Assembly: GCA_002392645.1 (NCBI GenBank)
Contig: DGHL01000024.1
Coordinates: 1-16,467 of the forward strand
Direction: 5' to 3'
Length of the DNA: 16,467 nucleotides
Source of the DNA: Prevotellaceae bacterium UBA3849
GTDB taxonomy: Bacteria; Bacteroidota; Bacteroidia; Bacteroidales; Bacteroidaceae
The notes under the pieces are model-generated. The model made no database searches and had not been told where the DNA came from. It worked only from the letters and a program-made list of their open reading frames with translations. Of this stretch, positions 5,727 through 11,707 are shown piece after piece. Each line of letters opens with the position of its first letter. Within the stretch, counting starts at the first letter, position 1. Position numbers and translations under genes: made by a program.

Positions 5727-6905
5727 TTAACTCCTATAGGTTTTACGATTAAGTTTCCCATTAGAGGTTCTCTCGATAGAGAGGACCTCTTTATAGTATA
5801 TAGGCACCTTGTATTTCTCAAGCCTGTTTGCCAGGTGCTGAGCCAGCTGCCGCTTGTCAAGCGTATGCCCCTCCTTGACGATGACGAGTAGTTCCAATGC
5901 CTCGCCAAGTATGGGGTGGGGGCGGGAGATGCAGATGCAGTCGCCCACTGACTCATGGCACAGTGCCGCCTCCTCCACCTCCTGCGGTGCTACCTTGAAG
6001 CCTCCGGTGTTGATTATGTCGTCAGTCCTGCCCTCTATGTGCAGCATACCTTCAGAATCGATGAAACCATTGTCGGCGGTGAAGATGGTATCGTCAGACA
6101 TTATCTCGGCAGTCAGTTCCGGATTATCCTTGTAACCGCTCATCAGCGTGTCGCCCTTGCAGGCAATGGTGCCGCGCTCGGTGATGAATACGTGTGAGTG
6201 TTTCAGTGGTTTGCCCAGACATCCGCTGATGCAGCGACCGTCGTTGTAGTTGTAGGTGGTCATGACGCCGGTCTCGGTAGAGGCGTATGTGTTGTATAGA
6301 CGTGTGTGGGGCAGCAGGTTGCACATGCGCTGCATGTCAGACTGCGCCAAAGGTGCACCGCCTGACTCTATGAAGTCGATGCTGTCGGCATGGCTGCGCA
6401 GAAGGTCGGCAGCCTGGCTCATCAGTATCCTTACGTTTGACGGTACGAGAAACGTGGCAACCTTAGGCGAGCCGTATTGTGCGGCGGAGTCAGCCGCAGT
6501 GAAGAAGTCGCTTATGCTCTTCATACCGTCGCGCAGTACGCATAGCGTGCCGCCAGCCATCAGCGTAGGGAAAATCTTAGACCAGCATCCCAGATGATCC
6601 ATGGCGCCGGCAATGATGAAGAATGTGTCGGCGGAATATCCATGTCCCTCGATGAGGTTCTCTGAGTTTGCTATCACTGCCCTCTGGCTGATAATCACTC
6701 CCTTGGGCTTGCCCGTGGAGCCGGTAGTGTAGAGCACGAAGTCACCATCCCACGCATCGCCGAGCAATGGTATGGGCAGTGAGCGGTCATTGTCCCTCAT
6801 GCGCATGGCCAGTTCGCGATATGATATGTCGCCATCCTTGGTGGTCAGCGCTATCTTGCCGGGCATAGCCTTGGCATGTATGTCGATATAGTCAAGTACA
6901 GTCAC
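5727..6905 (-). CDS. Compact AMP-dependent ligase paired with an ACP
   Basis: This 392-residue ANL enzyme has a complete catalytic set: phosphate loop YTTGSTGKPKG at 59-69, YASTETG at 207-213, TADNGF at 276-281 in the place of the usual TGD motif, GRTDDIINTGGFKV at 292-305, and K384 in SNGKLNR as the adenylation lysine. Only about 28 residues separate the N-terminal SYREL motif from the phosphate loop, where full ANL enzymes have over 100, so a large part of the first subdomain is missing. The gene is 12 bp downstream of an ACP gene on the same strand. This suggests that the ligase loads an acyl or aryl acid onto that carrier protein rather than onto CoA, as in aryl-polyene, flexirubin or DltA-like systems (inference). 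Confidence 0.9.
   Translation of the reverse strand: MTVLDYIDIHAKAMPGKIALTTKDGDISYRELAMRMRDNDRSLPIPLLGDAWDGDFVLYTTGSTGKPKGVIISQRAVIANSENLIEGHGYSADTFFIIAGAMDHLGCWSKIFPTLMAGGTLCVLRDGMKSISDFFTAADSAAQYGSPKVATFLVPSNVRILMSQAADLLRSHADSIDFIESGGAPLAQSDMQRMCNLLPHTRLYNTYASTETGVMTTYNYNDGRCISGCLGKPLKHSHVFITERGTIACKGDTLMSGYKDNPELTAEIMSDDTIFTADNGFIDSEGMLHIEGRTDDIINTGGFKVAPQEVEEAALCHESVGDCICISRPHPILGEALELLVIVKEGHTLDKRQLAQHLANRLEKYKVPIYYKEVLSIERTSNGKLNRKTYRS
5763..5790 (+). terminator. Terminator-like hairpin inside the convergent ligase gene
   Basis: AGAGGTTCTCTC (5763-5774), loop GATA, GAGAGGACCTCT (5779-5790) form a 12-bp stem with one T-G wobble, followed by TTTATAG. It lies 42 bp after the stop of the secreted protein but within the last codons of the convergent ligase, around the segment EVLSIERTS just before catalytic lysine K384. 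It most likely ends the plus-strand transcript. Confidence 0.55.
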
Positions 6906-6917
6906 TTCTATAGTATT

Positions 6918-7139
6918 TCAACCTTTCAACTTCCTCTCCACGAGAGCCGTGATGCTGTCCACGTTCATGAAGTTCTTTGGCGTTACATCCTTAGAGTCCA
7001 AAGATATGTTGTACTCCTCGGAGAGCATCATCATGATGGTGGTAATGTCGAGCGAACTAAGCTCGGCAAACAAGAATTGTGAGTCTATGTCAGCCAGTGG
7101 CAGGTTTTCTTCAAGTATTTGTCTAATGCGTTCTTTCAT
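6918..7139 (-). CDS. Acyl carrier protein
   Basis: The 73-residue acidic helical protein fits an ACP: helix 1 MKERIRQILEENL, loop, then FAELSSLDITTIMMMLSEEYNISL at 24-47, which corresponds to the canonical DSLDxxxLxxxLExxF motif. S29 is the expected 4'-phosphopantetheine site. The preceding Asp of DSL is replaced by Ser (SSLD), which is unusual but seen in specialised carrier proteins. The length is typical. It is the first gene of a two-gene unit with the compact ligase, preceded by a very good promoter and divergent from the AraC-type regulator. It is probably a dedicated carrier for a specialised acyl or aryl chain rather than the housekeeping fatty-acid ACP (inference). Confidence 0.87.
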   Translation of the reverse strand: MKERIRQILEENLPLADIDSQFLFAELSSLDITTIMMMLSEEYNISLDSKDVTPKNFMNVDSITALVERKLKG

Positions 7140-7172
7140 GCGAAAAACAATGGTATGTTACGTTTCAGGGTG

Positions 7173-7204
7173 CAAAGTTACGAAAAGTTGAGGGAAGAAC
7201 AAAA
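7173..7204 (-). promoter_or_regulatory. Bacteroidetes promoter for ACP-ligase
   Basis: On the minus strand TTTTG (7204-7200), 19 bp, then TAACTTTG (7180-7173) is an exact match to the Bacteroidetes -33/-7 promoter. The -7 box lies 33 bp upstream of the ACP start. The rest of the 261-bp divergent region is AT-rich and could hold AraC-type operators, but no repeated site is obvious. Confidence 0.75.
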
Positions 7205-7318
7205 CAAAAGCATAAGAAAAACGTTCGATTATGGTGCTGCATTGTTCTAAATGTCTTAAAAAAGATACGTGAAGTGGAAAAATAGTATAAAATAATATGT
7301 AAAATAAGATATTTTTAT

Positions 7319-7326
7319 TAATTTTG
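7319..7326 (+). promoter_or_regulatory. Candidate -7 box for the AraC-type regulator
   Basis: TAATTTTG matches TAnnTTTG, 74 bp before the start codon. A second match, TACCTTTG, lies at 7362-7369, 31 bp before it. Neither has a clear -33 TTTG, so the true start of transcription is undecided. Confidence 0.35.
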
Positions 7327-7400
7327 CATTAAGTAAGAATGAAGGTGCGTGGTATCTGCGTTACCTTTGTTATGTATGAACTATTATTTCTCGATAGACA

Positions 7401-8285
7401 ATGGAGATAAACAGATTGAATATGCAGTCGCTGGCAGAAAAGAAGTTGGCTGCATGTCAAGATGAGGGCTTGGCCCTGATAACATCGGTTAACGACCTGC
7501 GCAACATGCCTGCGGCAGGAGTCGTGGTGGAGGGGTACTTGCTTGGAATAGTACTCAGCGGTCAGGCGCAGATAATCGTGGAGTCACAGGAGTTTAGCCT
7601 GAAGCGTGGCGATATATTTGTATGCAATCCCCGCAATATGCTGGAACGCTCAATGCTGAGCATTGACTTTGAGATAGTAGGTTTGTTCATGGCTCCTGAC
7701 TATGCAGAGCAAATGGCTACGGAACTTAACATGGACTGGACACTCCGTGCCATGGCTCAGACACAGGAGGTGATACACTGCGACGAAGATGAGATGAACA
7801 TGCTGATAGGCTACGTTGAACTGCTGAAGCAACTGATGGAGCGCCCGGCGTCGGAATATAAGCGCAAGACGCAGGATACGCTGCTCGTATCTATGGCTTA
7901 CGTGATGTTTGAGATACGACAGAAAAACGGAGAGGCTAAGGAATTGCCTACGAGAAAATTCAGTTCGGCAGAACATCTGTTCCAACGATTTGTGAAGATG
8001 CTCAGTGAGCCCGGCACGCCATTCCTGACGGTAGGAGAGTATGCGGAACGACTGAGTATTACGCCAAAGTATTTTTCTGCCATCTGCAAGAGTATCACGG
8101 GTAAGAGCGCCAGTGCTATAATAAACGAGGAGGTGATACGTACGGCAAAGATACTGCTGCACGATAGCAGCAAGAGCGTAAAGCAGGTGGCGGATGACCT
8201 TGGCTTCGTAAACCAAAGCCACTTTGGAGCATTCTTCAGAAGATATACGGGTACGTCGCCACAGCGTTTCAGAAAGACGCTGTGA
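7401..8285 (+). CDS. AraC-family transcriptional regulator
   Basis: The 294-residue protein has a sensor half (about 1-175; a beta-rich segment GYLLGIVLSGQAQIIVESQE followed by FSLKRGDIFVCNP, typical of the cupin-like AraC N-domain) and a C-terminal double helix-turn-helix (about 188-294). The first HTH is LTVGEYAERLSITPKYFSAICK at 209-230 (given as two adjoining pieces, LTVGEYAERLS and ITPKYFSAICK). The second is SVKQVADDLGFVNQSHFGAF at 259-278, ending in the family-typical GTSPQRFRK. It is divergent from ACP-ligase and upstream of a ketosynthase on its own strand, so it is a natural candidate regulator of both (inference). The ligand is unknown. The protein is complete and the family call is secure. 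Confidence 0.95.
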   Translation: MEINRLNMQSLAEKKLAACQDEGLALITSVNDLRNMPAAGVVVEGYLLGIVLSGQAQIIVESQEFSLKRGDIFVCNPRNMLERSMLSIDFEIVGLFMAPDYAEQMATELNMDWTLRAMAQTQEVIHCDEDEMNMLIGYVELLKQLMERPASEYKRKTQDTLLVSMAYVMFEIRQKNGEAKELPTRKFSSAEHLFQRFVKMLSEPGTPFLTVGEYAERLSITPKYFSAICKSITGKSASAIINEEVIRTAKILLHDSSKSVKQVADDLGFVNQSHFGAFFRRYTGTSPQRFRKTL

Positions 8286-8325
8286 GTTGTATCTGGGGTT
8301 TACTGTTTGCAGTTCATGCATCGGA

Positions 8326-8435
8326 GACCCATCCCAGCCCTCCCTGTGAGGGAGGGAGAGATTGCGCATTATGAGTTATAGACCCACCCCAACCCTCCCT
8401 GTGAGGGAGGGAGAGATTATGCATTATGAATTATA
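8326..8435. repeat. Two tandem 55-bp repeats with GC-rich palindromes
   Basis: Copy 1 (8326-8380) and copy 2 (8381-8435) differ at only a few positions. Each contains the hairpin CCCTCCCTgtgAGGGAGGG (8338-8356 and 8393-8411) and an AT-rich end (GCATTATGA-TTATA). Copy 2 ends at the base before the ketosynthase ATG. The palindrome looks like a dispersed intergenic repeat of Bacteroidetes genomes. It may terminate or attenuate transcription from the AraC gene. Confidence 0.85.
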
Positions 8436-9653
8436 ATGAGGAAAGTAGTAGTGACAGGCATCGGCGTATGGTCGTGCATAGGTAAGAATACGTGTGAGGC
8501 GAGTGAATCGTTACGTTTAGGACGGTCTGGTATTATCGTCGATAATGCCAGACTGGAATATGGCTACCATTCAGGACTTACCGGCAATGTGGAGCGCCCA
8601 CAGTTAAAGGGAGTGCTCGACCGTAGGACACGCGTCGGTATGTCAGAGCAAGCAGAGTATGCCTATATGGCATCGCGTGAGGCGCTCGGCATGGCAGGCA
8701 TAGATACTGACAGCCAGGAGGTAGGCATAATATTCGGTAACGACACATCGGCAATGCCAATAATAGAGGCGCATGAGGTGATGCGGCAGTATGCTGACTC
8801 TGAACTGATAGGGGCTGGCAATATATTCCAGGCTATGAATTCCACCGTATCGATGAACCTCAGCAGTATATTCAATCTGCGCGGAGTGAGCCTGACGGTG
8901 AGTGCAGCGTGTGCCAGCGGCAGTCATGCCATTGGACTCGGAGCAATGATGATACGCAGCGGGCAACAGGACGTAGTGCTTTGTGGCGGTGCACAGGAGG
9001 TGAATCAGTATGCCATGTCGTCGTTCGATGCCTTGGCGGTGTTCTCTCGTCAGATGGATGAGCCGCATAAGGCAAGCAGGCCTTTTGACAAAGACCGCCA
9101 AGGTCTGGTGCCAAGTGGTGGTGCGGCGGCTCTCGTGCTTGAGGATTACGACCATGCCGTGGCGAGAGGCGCAGAGGTTCTTGCTGAAATAGCAGGCTAC
9201 GGTTTCTCATGCAATGGTGAAGGAAAACTGAGTACTCCGAGCGACGAGGGATCGCTGACGGCTATGAAAAGGGCACTTAGTGAAGCCGGACTTACGGCTG
9301 ACGACATAGACTACGTTAATGCGCATGCTACAGGTACGCCGCAGGGCGATGCACTGGAGGCACAGGCACTTGCAAAGCTTTTTGAGGGACGTAGGGCATG
9401 GATAAGCAGCACGAAGTCGATGACAGGTCATGAGTGCTGGATGGCGGGAGCCAGTGAGGCGGTGTATAGCATACTTATGATGCAGGGAGGATTCGTAGCA
9501 CCGAACATAAACCTCGAGACCCCTGATGAATACTCCTCAAGACTGCATATAGCCACGCAGACGATAGATACGAATGTTGATACCGTTTTAAGCAACTCGT
9601 TCGGTTTCGGCGGAACGAATAGTGCATTGGTAATGAGGAAAGTGAAAAAATAA
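8436..9653 (+). CDS. Beta-ketoacyl-ACP synthase (FabF/KAS II-like)
   Basis: This 405-residue condensing enzyme joins an acyl thioester to a malonyl-ACP by decarboxylative Claisen condensation. The thiolase-fold catalytic set is complete: C159 in SAACASG, H297 in NAHATGTP, K327 in SSTKSMTGH, H332 in TGHE, and the C-terminal GFGGTNS glycine loop at 390-396. It begins with the usual VVVTGIGVWSCIG. The length is normal. It is somewhat divergent from housekeeping FabF (GHECWMAGASE rather than GHTLGAAGGVE) and resembles the stand-alone ketosynthases of aryl-polyene or flexirubin-type clusters. It lies 150 bp after the AraC-type regulator, behind the 55-bp repeats, and has no good promoter of its own, so it may depend on read-through. 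Confidence 0.93.
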   Translation: MRKVVVTGIGVWSCIGKNTCEASESLRLGRSGIIVDNARLEYGYHSGLTGNVERPQLKGVLDRRTRVGMSEQAEYAYMASREALGMAGIDTDSQEVGIIFGNDTSAMPIIEAHEVMRQYADSELIGAGNIFQAMNSTVSMNLSSIFNLRGVSLTVSAACASGSHAIGLGAMMIRSGQQDVVLCGGAQEVNQYAMSSFDALAVFSRQMDEPHKASRPFDKDRQGLVPSGGAAALVLEDYDHAVARGAEVLAEIAGYGFSCNGEGKLSTPSDEGSLTAMKRALSEAGLTADDIDYVNAHATGTPQGDALEAQALAKLFEGRRAWISSTKSMTGHECWMAGASEAVYSILMMQGGFVAPNINLETPDEYSSRLHIATQTIDTNVDTVLSNSFGFGGTNSALVMRKVKK

Positions 9654-9688
9654 ATGCGTTTTTTCTTTCATATAAGAAGAAAATTTCG

Positions 9689-9696
9689 TAATTTTG
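9689..9696 (+). promoter_or_regulatory. Candidate -7 box for the TrpB2-like gene
   Basis: TAATTTTG matches TAnnTTTG, 50 bp upstream of the start codon at 9747. The -33 region is only T-rich (TTTC). The leader is A-rich, as is common for translation initiation in this phylum. Confidence 0.5.
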
Positions 9697-9746
9697 CAGA
9701 TTAAAGAATAAAAAACACAAAGGAATAATAAAAACCAAACATATAA

Positions 9747-11120
9747 ATGGACAATAAGATACCTTACAAAATCTATCTCTCCGAGGATGAGATACCAACC
9801 CAATGGTATAACGTACGTGCTGACATGAAGAATAAGCCGGCACCTTTGCTCAACCCTGCTACGCTGCAGCCACTTACTGCTGCTGACCTCGCACCTATCT
9901 TCTGCGACGAGCTGAATAAGCAGGAGCTTGACAACGACACGGCTTATTTCGATATACCACAGGAAATACAGAATTTCTACCGCATGTATCGCCCTTCACC
10001 ACTCGTCAGGGCTTACTTCCTTGAGAAGGCGCTGGGCACTCCGGCTAAGATATATTATAAGTTTGAGGGTAACAATACTTCAGGCTCACATAAGCTCAAC
10101 TCTTCCATTGCGCAGGCTTACTATGCAAAGCAGCAGGGACTGAAAGGCGTTACCACTGAGACTGGTGCAGGACAGTGGGGCACTGCTTTGTCAATGGCTT
10201 GTTCATACTTCGGACTTGACTGCCAGGTGTATATGGTAAAGTGCTCATACGAGCAGAAGCCTTTCCGTCGTGAGGTGATGCGCACATACGGTGCCAACGT
10301 TACGCCTTCGCCATCAATGACTACCGAGGTGGGACGCAAGATCCTCTCTGAGCATCCTGATACCACAGGATCATTGGGCTGCGCAATATCTGAAGCCGTT
10401 GAGGCTGCCACCAAGCAGGAGGGCTATCGCTATGTATTAGGTTCTGTGCTCAATCAGGTGCTGCTTCATCAGACCATCATTGGTCTTGAGGCACAGAAGG
10501 CCATGCAAAAGTATGGCATCAAGCCTGACATCATCATCGGCTGTGCCGGTGGCGGTTCAAACCTCGGTGGACTGATAAGTCCGTTCGTAGGTGAGATGCT
10601 GCGTGGCGAAAACCAGTATCAGATTATTGCCGTTGAGCCAGCTTCATGCCCAAGCTTCACACGTGGTAAGTTTGCATACGACTTCTGCGACACCGGCATG
10701 ATATGCCCATTGGCTAAGATGTACACCCTGGGCAGCCAGTTCATGCCAAGTGCTAACCATGCTGGTGGACTGCGTTTCCATGGCATGAGTCCTATATTGT
10801 CACAGCTGTATCATGACGGTCTCTTCGAGGCACGCTCGGTAGAGCAGACAGAGGTGTTTGCTGCTGCAGAGCAGTTTGCACGTGTTGAGGGCATACTGCC
10901 GGCACCAGAGTCAAGCCACGCTATCCGCGTAGCTATCGACGAGGCCCTGAAGTGTAAGGAGACTGGTGAGGAGAAGACCATCATGTTCGGTCTTACAGGC
11001 ACTGGTTACTTTGACCTCTACGCTTATGAGCAGTTTAACAACAAGACCATGACCGACGTCATCCCAAGCGATGACAGCATTGCTGAGGCTCTGGCAAAGC
11101 TGCCTAAGGTAGAAAAGTAA
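9747..11120 (+). CDS. trpB: TrpB2-like PLP-dependent enzyme (tryptophan synthase beta-like)
   Basis: The 457-residue protein belongs to the TrpB2 branch of tryptophan synthase beta chains, which are longer than TrpB1 (about 400) and usually lack a TrpA partner. The PLP lysine is K116 in GSHKLNSSIAQ. The catalytic glutamate lies in TETGAGQWG at 137-145, and the phosphate-binding loop is GCAGGGSNLGG at 265-275. The N-terminal extension with RPSPLVRA at 82-89 is typical of TrpB2. It would condense indole and serine to tryptophan, or act on a related substrate; TrpB2 function is often unproven. No trp operon gene is adjacent and there is a promoter box upstream, so it is expressed on its own or with the two genes that follow. 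Confidence 0.93.
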   Translation: MDNKIPYKIYLSEDEIPTQWYNVRADMKNKPAPLLNPATLQPLTAADLAPIFCDELNKQELDNDTAYFDIPQEIQNFYRMYRPSPLVRAYFLEKALGTPAKIYYKFEGNNTSGSHKLNSSIAQAYYAKQQGLKGVTTETGAGQWGTALSMACSYFGLDCQVYMVKCSYEQKPFRREVMRTYGANVTPSPSMTTEVGRKILSEHPDTTGSLGCAISEAVEAATKQEGYRYVLGSVLNQVLLHQTIIGLEAQKAMQKYGIKPDIIIGCAGGGSNLGGLISPFVGEMLRGENQYQIIAVEPASCPSFTRGKFAYDFCDTGMICPLAKMYTLGSQFMPSANHAGGLRFHGMSPILSQLYHDGLFEARSVEQTEVFAAAEQFARVEGILPAPESSHAIRVAIDEALKCKETGEEKTIMFGLTGTGYFDLYAYEQFNNKTMTDVIPSDDSIAEALAKLPKVEK

Positions 11121-11151
11121 TCCTTATTATATTTTAAGTAAGCTTATTAAT

Positions 11152-11195
11152 AGATATCACTTATTATATAGACATCACTTATTATATAGATATCA
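11152..11195. repeat. 18-bp short tandem repeat
   Basis: The unit AGATATCACTTATTATAT (11152-11169) is repeated with one change at 11170-11187, and a partial third copy starts at 11188. It lies in the 96-bp AT-rich spacer between the TrpB2-like gene and the next gene, and could vary in copy number by slippage. Confidence 0.8.
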
Positions 11196-11216
11196 GATAT
11201 ATTTATCAGTAAGTAA

Positions 11217-11696
11217 ATGAGCGACATCGAACAGACAACAACCCCTGTAGAGAAACGTCCTGACGTATTGGAGTGCGACGTGGTACGCTTTCAGAACGAA
11301 AAGGAGAAGTGGCTGGCATTCGTAGGACTGCTTGATGGCAGACCATACGAGATATTTACCGGACTGCAGGACGATGAGGAAGGCATGATACTTCCTAAGA
11401 GCGTCAATACCGGCAAGATAATAAAGTGTGTGTTGCCTGACGGCACCAAGCGCTACGACTTCCAGTTTGTCAACAAGCGTGGCTACAAAACCACGATGGA
11501 AGGACTCTCCGGCAAGTTCAAGAAAGAGTATTGGAACTATGCCAAGTTGATATCAGGCGTGTTGCGCTATGGCATGCCTATAGAGCATGTAGTGAAACTC
11601 GTATCGTCGCTTGATATGGACGGAGGCATCGATACATGGGCTAACGGCGTGGCAAGGGCATTGAAGAAGTATTGCACCACAGCCATAAGCGAATAA
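11217..11696 (+). CDS. Free-standing C-terminal domain of B12-dependent ribonucleotide reductase
   Basis: The 159-residue protein matches the region near the C-terminus of adenosylcobalamin-dependent (class II) ribonucleoside-diphosphate reductases as I know them in Bacteroidetes. Recognisable segments are KRPDVLECDVVRFQNEKEKW (13-32), FVGLLDGRPYEIFTG (35-49), LPKSVNTGKIIK (59-70), YDFQFVNKRGYKTTMEGLS (80-98), EYWNYAKLISGVLRYGMPI (104-122) and TWANGVARALKKY (140-152). The catalytic barrel is absent, and so is the Cys-rich tail that often follows. It cannot reduce ribonucleotides by itself. It could be an accessory or regulatory protein or a split-off domain. It has a normal start, no frameshift signs and lies 11 bp before the next gene. 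Confidence 0.72.
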   Translation: MSDIEQTTTPVEKRPDVLECDVVRFQNEKEKWLAFVGLLDGRPYEIFTGLQDDEEGMILPKSVNTGKIIKCVLPDGTKRYDFQFVNKRGYKTTMEGLSGKFKKEYWNYAKLISGVLRYGMPIEHVVKLVSSLDMDGGIDTWANGVARALKKYCTTAISE

Positions 11697-11707
11697 GGTT
11701 CCTCCTG

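Noticed and set aside
8643..9155. Minus-strand frame opposite the ketosynthase
   Set aside because: It is antisense to a gene with intact catalytic residues; the His/Arg/Cys-rich composition is typical of a shadow frame.
11672..11707. Upstream start for the HhH-barrel protein
   Set aside because: It would overlap the preceding gene by 25 bp and put a His/Arg-rich stretch before a good signal peptide; ATG 11708 is preferred.
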